From an uncultured Muribaculaceae bacterium (GTDB lineage Bacteria > Bacteroidota > Bacteroidia > Bacteroidales > Muribaculaceae), in NCBI GenBank assembly GCA_910583795.1, contig CAJTZQ010000073.1:1-17968 (forward strand): DNA of 17,968 nt, read 5' to 3'. Both the position numbers and the translations under genes were made by a program. Shown here in pieces: positions 1 through 7,902 of this stretch (its first letter is position 1; each line of letters begins with the position of its first letter). The notes beneath the pieces were generated by a model that saw only the letters and a program-made list of their open reading frames with translations, ran no database searches and had not been told where the DNA came from.

Positions 1-53
1 TTCGACCCCCTGCTCCCAAAGCAGGTGCGCTAACCGGACTGCGCTACGCCCCG
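1..53 (-). tRNA. tRNA-Pro (anticodon TGG), 3' part cut off by window edge
   Basis: Read on the minus strand from 53 down, the sequence begins CGGGGCG (5' acceptor strand), followed by a D arm with GTTAG, then the anticodon arm CCTGC-TTTGGGA-GCAGG, whose seven-base loop carries TGG at its centre. That reads proline codons CCA and, by wobble, other CCN codons. The window stops shortly after the variable region, so the T arm and the 3' acceptor strand (roughly 24 bases) are outside. It lies downstream of the FAD/Fe-S dehydrogenase gene on the same strand, but has its own promoter-like sequence at 77-84. Confidence 0.93.
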
Positions 54-76
54 ATAACCTTTCGGTTTTCTGACTG

Positions 77-84
77 CAAAGTTA
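77..84 (-). promoter_or_regulatory. -7 promoter element for tRNA-Pro
   Basis: On the minus strand this reads TAACTTTG, an exact match to the Bacteroidota sigma-ABfr -7 consensus TAnnTTTG. It lies about 24 bases upstream of the tRNA 5' end, which fits a short transcribed leader. No good -33 TTTG is seen at the usual 19-21 base spacing; that region is occupied by the inverted repeat at 96-137. Confidence 0.6.
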
Positions 85-95
85 ATAATAAATTT

Positions 96-137
96 TTAAA
101 TGCGGATAATTTTTTTTGAAAAATTGTCCGCATTTAA
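96..137. repeat. 19-pair inverted repeat between dehydrogenase gene and tRNA-Pro
   Basis: The arms 96-114 and 119-137 pair with a four-base loop. The outer 11 pairs are TTAAATGCGGA with its complement, then one T/G pair (107/126), then AATTTTT with AAAAATT. In minus-strand RNA the exception becomes an A/C mismatch. It lies about 97 bases past the stop of the dehydrogenase gene and directly upstream of the tRNA-Pro -7 element. It may end transcription of the upstream gene, although no clean U run follows it, or it may modulate the tRNA promoter. The role is inference. Confidence 0.6.
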
Positions 138-233
138 TGGATTATATATTATGGATTGTATTTAAGTCGCGATAAATATGACAGTTAACTCTGTCAAAAT
201 TTCTAAAATTATATTAAGGATAAAAAGCCTTTT

Positions 234-3053
234 TCAATAAGAATTATGAGAAGTTGCTCCGATAACTTCGTCTACAAGATAAACTATTGATTCGTATGGG
301 CGTCCAATCGAATCCATCATTGAAATCTCGCATGTGCGCGCCAGAGAATAGCACCCATCAAAACTATCTTCCTCAATTTCTTTCTTTTCGTTCGCTGTCG
401 CGGATTTTGCAACTTCTGGATACATGAATCCTCTGTCACCTGCGGCTCCACAACATTGAGTATTGACCGGAACCACTACTTCCTCCGCACAACATTTAGC
501 CACATTTTCGAGTTTTCCCGCCAATCCTATGATTCTTGATGCACAAGTGGGATGAAGAAGGACACGCTTTTTCTTTGCCACGACAGTTGCGCGAGGCATG
601 ACTACATCATCAAGCCACTGGCAAATGTCAATAATCTTCAGCCTCTGATATTTTTCCTTATTTTCTCCTGTCAAGTCATGCTCTACATCGGAAAGAAGAG
701 TATGTGTGCAGGATGTCGTGTCACAAACAATTGGCACTTTCCCTTCCTTACTCATTTCCCAAAAAGCATCGATTATTTTGTTAGCCATGAACACTTTCCC
801 TGCTTTGTCTCCTTTATGTTCCCAAATTTGAGAACAACAAAGTCCGGAAACGTCGGGCAGTGACATCTTGATTCCCACCTTGTCGGCGATTCGCAACATT
901 ACGGTGATTTGATCGTCTTTACCAAGAGTAGATGCGCCAAATATGCGTGTCACGCAGGCAGGAAAATATATGAAATCTGGATTTGTAACAGGACGGGGTC
1001 GGAATTTTACAGGTTTGGGGAAATTCCGTGACCAGTGAGGGACCTGTCCCCAAATTCTGTGAAGTAATGACGATCCCCACTCAAGAGGATAAGGGGAGAC
1101 GATCTTTTCTGCAATGACGCCGGCTTTCAAGGCTGTCCTTACCCCCGATTCGAGTTTGCCATAATGATGGGCACCAAAAGTCAATGCCTTCTTGAATCCA
1201 TTGCTGTAAATATCTCTTCTGACGGCATCTGTCAAAATTGCGGTTGAGATGCCCATCGGACACGGGATCTGGCAGCTCCCGTCGCTGCAGCAAGATTCTT
1301 CTCCAAGGAAACGGTATTCTTTTATGAGTGCTTCACGATCATCTTCGGAAGGTGCTCCGTTGATCACTCTCCGTGCTTGAAGCCTCTGGCGCGGTGTAAG
1401 TGTGATGTCGCGGGTAGGACATACGTGTTCGCAATATCCACATTCCATACATAGATCTGCATGTGAATATCCAAGTTGTTCCCCGAAAATCTCCATTTCC
1501 TTCATTGGTTTGATGAAGCATTCCGGGTCAGGATTGATAATCACACCCGGATTCATTATGTTGAGAGGATCAATTGCCTTCTTTACACGTTTCATGAGGC
1601 TATATATTTCCGGTCCCCATTCTTTTTCTATGAAAGGGGCGATGGCTCTGCCTGTGCCGTGCTCACCTTTTAGCGAGCCGTTAAGACTTACGACGTGGTC
1701 GACAAAATCGTCCATAAATCTGCGGAATTTGTCAATACTGTCGGGTGTGTCTACGGGAGAAGTAAGCAATGGATGGATGTTTCCATCACGGGCGTGTCCG
1801 AAAATGGCACCATCATAGTCATATTTATGAAACAGATTCTGAACTCCGTCAACAAGACGTTCGAGTTCCCCTACATGAGAAGCGACGTCTTCAAGAATGA
1901 CTGTTGCCCCCGGTACGCGCGCTCCAGCCACACATGGGAATATCCCGGAACGCATTTGCCACAGGGAGGCACGCTCGGCGATGGTATGGGTAAACGGGTC
2001 AATCTTGATTATACCTCTTAATTCCTTAAATTTTGGGGTTAATCTTTTGACAACCTCGGTCAATTCTTCATTATTGTCTGCCCCGTAATCTATAAGCATA
2101 GCTGTTGCCCCTTTGGGGAGATCAAGTTTTTCTCCCATATAGCTCTTCATGGAGGCGTAGTCCATCATTTCAACTGCAAGGGCGCCGGATTCCCCGAGCC
2201 ATTTTGCAGAGGCGGCGGCGTCTGTGACAGAATCGAAATAAAGTAAAGAAGAAGAATATCGGGAATATAACGGGATTGTATGCAGCTGTCCGGAAACGAT
2301 ATACGCAAGGGTTCCTTCGCTTCCGATTATAAGATGAATCAGAATGTCGAGAGGATCGGAAAAATCTACAAACGAATTCATCCCGTATCCTGTCACATTC
2401 TTTATCTGATATTTGGTTTTAATTTTTTCAAGGACAGCTCCGTTTTCAAGTATTTCCTTTCTTATCTCAAGAAGCTCGCGGCATAAGTCACGTTGCTCTG
2501 TTTCAAAACGTCTACGGTTGGCAGGATCGGCACTGTCATAACGTTTGCCGTCGGGGAGGATGAATTCGAGAGATGCAAGGGTATGATAGGAATTGTATTT
2601 TACTCCGGCTTCCATCCCGCTACTGTTGTTGGAGAGGATCCCTCCCATCATTGCGGCGCAGCTTGATGCAGGGTCAGGGCCAATCTTACGTTTGTAGGGC
2701 TTCAGATATGCATTAATTTGTGCGGCAGTAAGTGAGGGCTCAAACCAAACTCTATTTCCCCCATCCCTGATTTCATATCGGTGAAGTGCGTTTCGAAGTT
2801 CACACACGACGCCCGACCCTACAGTTTGACCGGAAAGGGAAGTCCCTCCTGTCCTGAACGTCACCCCAAATCCCTGACTGCGTGCCAAAGCCAGAAGTTG
2901 CTGAACCTCGGAAGCTGATTCAGGACGGACAATAGCCTGAGGGATTATATTGAAATAAGATGCGTCGCGTCCATATATTTCGCGGAGAAGACGGGAATCG
3001 AGAATGCGCTCTGAAGGGAATATATTGCCTAATGCTGATCGTAGTGTTGACAT
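234..3053 (-). CDS. FAD-linked and Fe-S dehydrogenase (D-lactate/2-hydroxyacid dehydrogenase type)
   Basis: 939 residues in three fused modules. Residues about 35-270 are a GlcD/Dld-type FAD_binding_4 domain, with the glycine-rich flavin loop RTGGTSLSGQTVGSG at 67-81 and the GGILSNNSSGM stretch near 137. Residues about 270-510 are the FAD-oxidase C-terminal substrate domain, with GHARDGNIHP near 414 and GEHGTGRA near 459. A ferredoxin-like part follows with CMECGYCEHVCP near 534 (C-x2-C-x2-C-x3-CP) and a less standard cysteine group, CCSDGSCQIPCP, near 586. The last third holds two CCG-type cysteine repeats (ACVTR near 698 with LCCSQ near 734; TCASR near 834 with QCCGAAGDRG near 863), as in GlpC and LutA. 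Family knowledge: such fusions oxidise D-lactate or another D-2-hydroxyacid and pass electrons through Fe-S clusters to the quinone pool. No signal peptide or membrane segment is seen, so it is probably cytosolic or peripheral. It lies 92 bases downstream of recQ on the same strand; I see no convincing promoter in the gap. The exact substrate cannot be read from sequence. Confidence 0.9.
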   Translation of the reverse strand: MSTLRSALGNIFPSERILDSRLLREIYGRDASYFNIIPQAIVRPESASEVQQLLALARSQGFGVTFRTGGTSLSGQTVGSGVVCELRNALHRYEIRDGGNRVWFEPSLTAAQINAYLKPYKRKIGPDPASSCAAMMGGILSNNSSGMEAGVKYNSYHTLASLEFILPDGKRYDSADPANRRRFETEQRDLCRELLEIRKEILENGAVLEKIKTKYQIKNVTGYGMNSFVDFSDPLDILIHLIIGSEGTLAYIVSGQLHTIPLYSRYSSSLLYFDSVTDAAASAKWLGESGALAVEMMDYASMKSYMGEKLDLPKGATAMLIDYGADNNEELTEVVKRLTPKFKELRGIIKIDPFTHTIAERASLWQMRSGIFPCVAGARVPGATVILEDVASHVGELERLVDGVQNLFHKYDYDGAIFGHARDGNIHPLLTSPVDTPDSIDKFRRFMDDFVDHVVSLNGSLKGEHGTGRAIAPFIEKEWGPEIYSLMKRVKKAIDPLNIMNPGVIINPDPECFIKPMKEMEIFGEQLGYSHADLCMECGYCEHVCPTRDITLTPRQRLQARRVINGAPSEDDREALIKEYRFLGEESCCSDGSCQIPCPMGISTAILTDAVRRDIYSNGFKKALTFGAHHYGKLESGVRTALKAGVIAEKIVSPYPLEWGSSLLHRIWGQVPHWSRNFPKPVKFRPRPVTNPDFIYFPACVTRIFGASTLGKDDQITVMLRIADKVGIKMSLPDVSGLCCSQIWEHKGDKAGKVFMANKIIDAFWEMSKEGKVPIVCDTTSCTHTLLSDVEHDLTGENKEKYQRLKIIDICQWLDDVVMPRATVVAKKKRVLLHPTCASRIIGLAGKLENVAKCCAEEVVVPVNTQCCGAAGDRGFMYPEVAKSATANEKKEIEEDSFDGCYSLARTCEISMMDSIGRPYESIVYLVDEVIGATSHNSY

Positions 3054-3145
3054 AACCGAAATGTTGTTTGTGGAAATAAATCGTTGCCGAAAAAACGGTA
3101 TTTAAATTTATAACACGGCAATACCCCGGTCTGTTCTACAGCAAA

Positions 3146-5254
3146 TTATTTTGTTCGAAAACGTTGTTCTGCTTGCGCTGCCCGGATTATATATGAAGGA
3201 ATATGATGCCCGTCTGCAAGAATCCTGAACGCGTTTTCGGGATCTTTCTCAAATGTTTTTACTACGAGATTATATTCTTCTTCAGTGAGGAGGCGCCGGA
3301 ACTCGATCATCTTACCTTCATCCGCCCACTGAACAAGGTGAGAATACACTGTTGAAACAGTGACGTTCTTCAATTCGGATATCTTTTCCGGATTCATTCC
3401 GGAATTAAAAAGGATAAGTGTTTCCTTCTGGCTTGTCCCAGCAGGCATCGACCGTTTCAACCCTTCAAATTTACGTATTTCCGCGATAAAGTCTTTGCCA
3501 TATTTTGTCAGTTTCACTTCTCCAACGCCTGATATGCGTGAGAAAGACTCTATATCTACTGGACGTTTTTCGACCATTTCTTTTAGCGTCGCGTCGGAGA
3601 ATACCATATAGGCTGCAATATTTTGGCTGTCGGATATTTTCTTCCTAAGTTTCTTAAGTATTTCCATCAGCTGCTCATCCGGCGAGAGTGAGACCACAGG
3701 TTCCGGTTCACGCTTTTTATTAATTGCACCGAATACCGGTTTTTCGAAAGTAGACAGTTGTATGCGTTCAAGCCCTTTTACAACCCTCATCCCGTAAGGA
3801 GTGGGGCGAAGATGGAAATTATCTTCATAGGCAACTTCAAAAAGTCCGAGTTGAATCATCTGTAGGATATAGCTATTCCATTCCAATGGAGTAAGATCTC
3901 GTCCAGCTCCATAAGTTTTCAACTGGTGGTAACCTTTTGAAATAATATCGGCGCGTGTGGATGCCCTGAGAATATCGACGATAGTGTTCATCGATTCCCC
4001 TGAGTTGACTCTGATGACAGCGCTCAAAGCTTTTTGCGCAGTGATGGTTCCGTCGAACTTCTTTCGAGGGTTGCGGCAGTTGTCGCAATTGCCGCAATCG
4101 TGTGTTATCTCTTCGCTGAAATAGCTCAGGAGAATGCGTCTGCGGCATACCGTGGCTTCAGCAAATTTTTGCATGAAATCAAGTTTTTCGCTATTGATCT
4201 CTTTCTGACCGGATGCTTCTACAAAACTACGGCGCATGAGTATGTCGCCGAAATTATAGAACATGATAGCTTCAGCGGGAAGACCGTCTCTGCCTGCCCT
4301 TCCAATCTCCTGATAATAACTTTCGATATTCCCGGGTATGTTATTGTGCACCACCCAGCGGATATTACTTTTGTCAATACCCATTCCGAAAGCAATTGTG
4401 GCGCATACTACCTGGGCATCTCCGTTGACAAATGCTTTCTGTGCCTCTTCCCGTTGTTGAGGAGACAATCCGGCATGATAGCACACGGAGCGGTATCCCA
4501 TATCGGAAAGAGCTTCATGCATGGCTTCAGTTTTTTTCCTGCTTAGGCAGTAAACGATTCCGGAATCAAGATGATACTTGTTTATAAGTCCTGCTATGAT
4601 CTTAAGCCGTTGCTTCTTACCCGGATCGTTCATTACCCTGAGTGAGATATTGGGGCGGTCGAATGATCCTGTCCAGCAGTAGGGGTTGTCAAGTCCAAGT
4701 GCAATGGCTATGTCGTTGCGGGTAAGACGATCGGCGGTGGCTGTGAGTGCCATGACAGGGACATTGCAGAATTTTTCCTTAACACACCGTAGAGACGTAT
4801 ATACTGGGCGGAAATCATGTCCCCATTGCGAAATACAATGGGCTTCATCTATTGCCACTAACGAAACCTTGATCTTTGAAGCGATAAGATCTATATCGGA
4901 AATCAATCGTTCCGGGGAAATGTATATCAGTTTTATTTCTCCTTTGGATGACTTATATAAATTGTCCTGGTTTATATATTCGTCCTGATTGGAATGAATC
5001 GCCACAGCAGGAATCCCGTTTGCCTTGAGCGCGAGAACCTGATCATTCATCAACGCGATCAAGGGGGAAACGACTATCGAGCAGCCGGGGAGCAGGAGTG
5101 CGGGCACTTGATAGCAAATTGATTTTCCACCGCCGGTGGGCATAAGCACTAAAGTGTCTTTCCCGGAAATTGTCGCATTTATGATCTCTTCTTGTCCGTT
5201 GCGGAAAGAAGAATAGCCAAAATACTTTTTAAGTATTGCCTGAGGAGATGTCAT
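3146..5254 (-). CDS. recQ: ATP-dependent DNA helicase RecQ
   Basis: A 3'-5' superfamily 2 helicase for recombination and replication-fork repair. Numbering from the ATG at 5254 gives 702 residues. The helicase core has Walker A TGGGKS near 40-45, the DEAH box (AIDEAHCISQWGHDFRP) near 135, and motif VI QEIGRAGRDG. The zinc-binding segment starts with CRRRILLSYF near 370 and continues to CGNCDNC near 393. A winged-helix RQC region follows, then an HRDC domain at about 525-595 (ISGVGEVKLTKYG), and a C-terminal helix-turn-helix of the RecQ-tail kind (GMNPEKISELKNVTVSTVYSHL) near 616-650. A longer reading with a TTG start at 5281 adds nine residues (RKQSTNGH...), but the ATG at 5254 sits directly before the conserved family N-terminus (PQAILKKYFGYSSFR), so I prefer it. 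From that ATG the gene overlaps the end of the CMP-sugar synthetase gene by 26 bases, implying cotranscription and probably coupled translation with a sugar operon, which is unusual company for recQ. Confidence 0.95.
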   Translation of the reverse strand: MTSPQAILKKYFGYSSFRNGQEEIINATISGKDTLVLMPTGGGKSICYQVPALLLPGCSIVVSPLIALMNDQVLALKANGIPAVAIHSNQDEYINQDNLYKSSKGEIKLIYISPERLISDIDLIASKIKVSLVAIDEAHCISQWGHDFRPVYTSLRCVKEKFCNVPVMALTATADRLTRNDIAIALGLDNPYCWTGSFDRPNISLRVMNDPGKKQRLKIIAGLINKYHLDSGIVYCLSRKKTEAMHEALSDMGYRSVCYHAGLSPQQREEAQKAFVNGDAQVVCATIAFGMGIDKSNIRWVVHNNIPGNIESYYQEIGRAGRDGLPAEAIMFYNFGDILMRRSFVEASGQKEINSEKLDFMQKFAEATVCRRRILLSYFSEEITHDCGNCDNCRNPRKKFDGTITAQKALSAVIRVNSGESMNTIVDILRASTRADIISKGYHQLKTYGAGRDLTPLEWNSYILQMIQLGLFEVAYEDNFHLRPTPYGMRVVKGLERIQLSTFEKPVFGAINKKREPEPVVSLSPDEQLMEILKKLRKKISDSQNIAAYMVFSDATLKEMVEKRPVDIESFSRISGVGEVKLTKYGKDFIAEIRKFEGLKRSMPAGTSQKETLILFNSGMNPEKISELKNVTVSTVYSHLVQWADEGKMIEFRRLLTEEEYNLVVKTFEKDPENAFRILADGHHIPSYIIRAAQAEQRFRTK

Positions 5255-5948
5255 GTGTCCGTTTGTAGATTGTTTCCGCAATCAGCCAGTCTTCCGGTGT
5301 GTCGAGATCGGCAGACCGTGACGAGGGCATGGGGAATGGAATAATTTTTGTAAAAGATCCCATTGGACCGTTCTTAAGAGAATCAACGGTCATTACGTAG
5401 ACTGCTCCGTTGTATTCCCAAACTTTTGGTGCATCCTGACGGCGGGTGTATTTCCCTTCACCTTTTGAAATATGGAGAAAACCGTTTGCGTCAGTTTCGA
5501 AAGCATTATAATAAGGGTTAGTTTGCGCCTCGCATACGCTCACCACCATATCTATTTCAGAATTCCAAAGATCTGTCGCACCTCTGATGTCTTCAATTGT
5601 CCTGAGTGGAGAAGTCGGTTGAAGAAGCACCACCCTTGAAAATTGTTTTCCCCTCTTTTCAAACTCTTTCAGAGCATGCATAATTACAGAATAAGACGAT
5701 GCTGTGTCGGTCGCGAGATCATCCGGGCGAAAGAAAGGTATTGATATTCCGCAAGACTCTGCCGCTTCTTTGATCTCTTTTGAATCAGTGGAAACGAAAA
5801 TATCATCCTCAGGCATCGCGCATGCGATAGCCTGGTCTGTCGCCCGGCAGACCAGGGGTCTGCCGCAAAATGGTTTCACATTCTTCCCCGGGATTCCTTT
5901 GCTTCCACCTCGTGCGGGAATTAACCAAAGGGTATTAATCTTTTTCAT
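5229..5948 (-). CDS. CMP-sugar synthetase, acylneuraminate cytidylyltransferase family (NeuA/LegF/PseF-like)
   Basis: 239 residues, the usual size for single-domain CMP-sugar synthetases. The CTP-binding signature PARGGSKGIPGKN lies at residues 11-23, QPTSPLR at 110-116, and the C-terminal SADLDTPED near 212-220 carries the acidic residues that in the family help bind the metal. The reaction by family is CTP plus a keto-deoxy sugar acid giving the CMP-sugar and pyrophosphate. The sequence resembles the legionaminate or pseudaminate synthetases more than KdsB, but the precise sugar is not readable. Its start overlaps the end of the ATP-grasp gene by 14 bases and its end overlaps recQ, so it belongs to the legB-like operon. 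No sugar-acid synthase (NeuB/LegI type) is present in the window. Confidence 0.87.
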   Translation of the reverse strand: MKKINTLWLIPARGGSKGIPGKNVKPFCGRPLVCRATDQAIACAMPEDDIFVSTDSKEIKEAAESCGISIPFFRPDDLATDTASSYSVIMHALKEFEKRGKQFSRVVLLQPTSPLRTIEDIRGATDLWNSEIDMVVSVCEAQTNPYYNAFETDANGFLHISKGEGKYTRRQDAPKVWEYNGAVYVMTVDSLKNGPMGSFTKIIPFPMPSSRSADLDTPEDWLIAETIYKRTHDISSGNT

Positions 5949-6888
5949 AAAAGATAGCCTCTTTGAAATATCTTGCCATCAGGGTTCCGGATGCCCAATC
6001 ATTGCAGGGCGAAAGTTCGATGCCGAGAGCTTCGTTAATTATATAATCCGTGATAGGGGCGCCGGCGTAAATTGAGCAGATCACTCCTCCACCCAATCGG
6101 GGGTTTACCTCCATAAGCAAATATCGGTCTGCGTCGATGTCGTGAAGGAACTGCAGATTCACAGGACCACGGAGAGAGAATTTCTCGATCACCTCTTTGC
6201 TGAGTTTCTCGAGGAACTCGTTTCTGCACGTACGCGTGCGTGTAGACTCCCCTCCCATGATTTCGATTCGCTCGCGTGGCACTGATGTGAGGATTTCCCC
6301 TTTGCTGCTGATGTAGCAGTCTACTGTATATTCCTTACAGTTCGGTATATATTCCTGGACAAGATAATTCTGAAGGTTTTGCAGATGCATGAATTCCTCC
6401 ATATTGTTGAAAATATGAATTCCTCGCGACGAGCCGCCTTTCCGAGGCTTTGCAATAGCAGGCATCTGTGCAGAGAGCACACTGTAGGTGCGGGGAATAG
6501 GAAGCCCGGCTTCCTTAAATACTTTTGCTGCCTCGACCTTGTCAAAAAGTTTGCTTGCAGTGTCGAAATCAGTGACGGGGACAAAAACATCAGGCATTTT
6601 GTCTTTGCAAATGGAAGCAATCTCTATTGCTCCGTTTACAAACGGAAGTATGATATTCACCTCATATTCCTTCACTACGCGCTCAATGTCGTCTACGACG
6701 CCGGGATCGTTCCAGCGAAGTCCCTTAATTACTTTCCCGACAATGGAAATGGGCACCTCTTCCGAGAGATCGTAGCTCACGATATTTACTTTATAGCCAA
6801 TGCGTTTACCGCTTCTGATCAGGAGCTCGGCAAGTGACACGCGACGTGCGCCTCCGAGCAATAAGACCGTGAGTTGTTGATTTTTCAT
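5935..6888 (-). CDS. ATP-grasp domain protein (carbamoyl-phosphate-synthase-like ligase)
   Basis: 317 residues. The N-terminal pre-ATP-grasp part begins LTVLLLGGARRVSLAELL, with a glycine-rich loop. The ATP-grasp fold follows, with the nucleotide-binding segment AIAKPRKGGSSRGI near 141-154, LVQEYIPNCKEYTVD near 174-188, and the metal-binding strand LLMEVNPRLGGGV near 254-266. ATP-grasp enzymes join a carboxylate to an amine or another nucleophile through an acyl-phosphate; PylC-like and carbamoyl-phosphate-synthase-like proteins are the closest style. Its start overlaps the stop of the dehydratase gene by four bases (ATGA), and its stop overlaps the CMP-sugar synthetase gene. This tight placement suggests it modifies the same sugar, for example by amidation or aminoacylation of a sugar acid or amine; that is inference and the substrate is unknown. 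Confidence 0.82.
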   Translation of the reverse strand: MKNQQLTVLLLGGARRVSLAELLIRSGKRIGYKVNIVSYDLSEEVPISIVGKVIKGLRWNDPGVVDDIERVVKEYEVNIILPFVNGAIEIASICKDKMPDVFVPVTDFDTASKLFDKVEAAKVFKEAGLPIPRTYSVLSAQMPAIAKPRKGGSSRGIHIFNNMEEFMHLQNLQNYLVQEYIPNCKEYTVDCYISSKGEILTSVPRERIEIMGGESTRTRTCRNEFLEKLSKEVIEKFSLRGPVNLQFLHDIDADRYLLMEVNPRLGGGVICSIYAGAPITDYIINEALGIELSPCNDWASGTLMARYFKEAIFYEKD

Positions 6889-7862
6889 CTGTTATAGATA
6901 TTGGGTTTGTAGTTTTTCAGATTATTGTCGCTGGTTATCCAGTTGATTGTGCGCTTAAGCCCTTCTTCAAGGGGAATTTCCGGTTCCCATCCTGTAAGTG
7001 CTTTTATTTTTTCGTTTGATCCAAGCAGTCGGAACACTTCACTTCCCGACGGGCGCAGCCTTTCAGGATCCACCACCCATTTCACATCTGCATCCATAAG
7101 GCGTGCGATTGTCTTGAGAGTAGTCTCCATGCTTACCTCGCGCTGGGTGGCTATGTTGATCTCTTCTCCGGCGGCATCATTACATTTTGCTATGGCTATA
7201 AATCCACGGCAGGTGTCTTCCACATAATTGAAATCGCGGGTGGGAGAAAGGTCGCCAACCTTAATTTCCCTTATGCCGGATGCTATCTGAGTTATGATTG
7301 ACGGGATTATGGCACGTGCGCTTTGGCGTGGTCCGTAAGTGTTGAACGGCCGCACTACCGAGACATTGAGGTCGAAAGCATTGTGAAAGCTCAAAGCTAT
7401 CGCGTCCGCACCGATCTTAGTGGCGGAATATGGACTTTGCGGTTGTTTTGGATGATGTTCATCAATAGGTACGTATTGAGCTGTCCCATAGACCTCGGAA
7501 GTTGACGTTACAAGCAAACGTGGAGTGCCTGCTGCCTTTGCAGCCTGACAAATGTTGAGAGTGCCCTTCACGTTGGTGTCTACATAACTGTCGGGAGCTA
7601 TATAGCTGTAGGGTATGGCAATTAGTGCGGCAAGATGAAACACCGTGTCGGCACCTTCGACAAGAGCGCGGCAAAAATTCGGGTCGCGCACATCTCCGGT
7701 GACTACCTTTAATCGGGGATTGCTGATGCCTTCAAGCCATCCCCAATTATTGAATGAGTTATATTGAGCAAGTGCTGTGACATTACATCCTTCTTTCAAA
7801 AGGGCTTCGGTGAGGTGGCTTCCTATGAAACCGTCTGCTCCGGTCACTACTACATTATCCAT
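6885..7862 (-). CDS. legB: NAD-dependent nucleotide-sugar 4,6-dehydratase, LegB-like
   Basis: 325 residues, an extended short-chain dehydrogenase. The NAD-binding motif GADGFIG is at 8-14, the active-site region TSTSEVYG at 119-126, and the catalytic YSATK at 145-149. The stretches YNSFNNWGWLE (34-44), AALIAIPYSY and FNTYGPRQSARAIIP, followed by TPTRDFNY-like SPTRDFNYVEDT, are typical of the LegB clade as I remember it. LegB removes water from a nucleotide-linked GlcNAc (GDP- or UDP-linked) to give the 4-keto-6-deoxy sugar in legionaminic acid synthesis. It is 40 bases downstream of the GlsB-like gene and overlaps the ATP-grasp gene by four bases. The other legionaminate genes (LegC, LegH, LegG, LegI) are absent here, so the final product is uncertain. 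Other extended-SDR dehydratases or epimerases remain possible. Confidence 0.85.
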   Translation of the reverse strand: MDNVVVTGADGFIGSHLTEALLKEGCNVTALAQYNSFNNWGWLEGISNPRLKVVTGDVRDPNFCRALVEGADTVFHLAALIAIPYSYIAPDSYVDTNVKGTLNICQAAKAAGTPRLLVTSTSEVYGTAQYVPIDEHHPKQPQSPYSATKIGADAIALSFHNAFDLNVSVVRPFNTYGPRQSARAIIPSIITQIASGIREIKVGDLSPTRDFNYVEDTCRGFIAIAKCNDAAGEEINIATQREVSMETTLKTIARLMDADVKWVVDPERLRPSGSEVFRLLGSNEKIKALTGWEPEIPLEEGLKRTINWITSDNNLKNYKPNIYNR

Positions 7863-7902
7863 TTTAATGTGTTTTATTGGAGAGAAATTGTGATGAGTTA
7901 AT

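Noticed and set aside
3054..3145. A promoter for the FAD/Fe-S dehydrogenase between recQ and its start.
   Set aside because: The nearest -7-like sequence (TAAATTTA on the minus strand) has no -33 partner at a suitable distance, so cotranscription with recQ is as likely.
5229..7862. A complete legionaminic or pseudaminic acid cluster.
   Set aside because: Only dehydratase and CMP-synthetase steps are present; the aminotransferase, acetyltransferase, hydrolase and synthase are not in the window.
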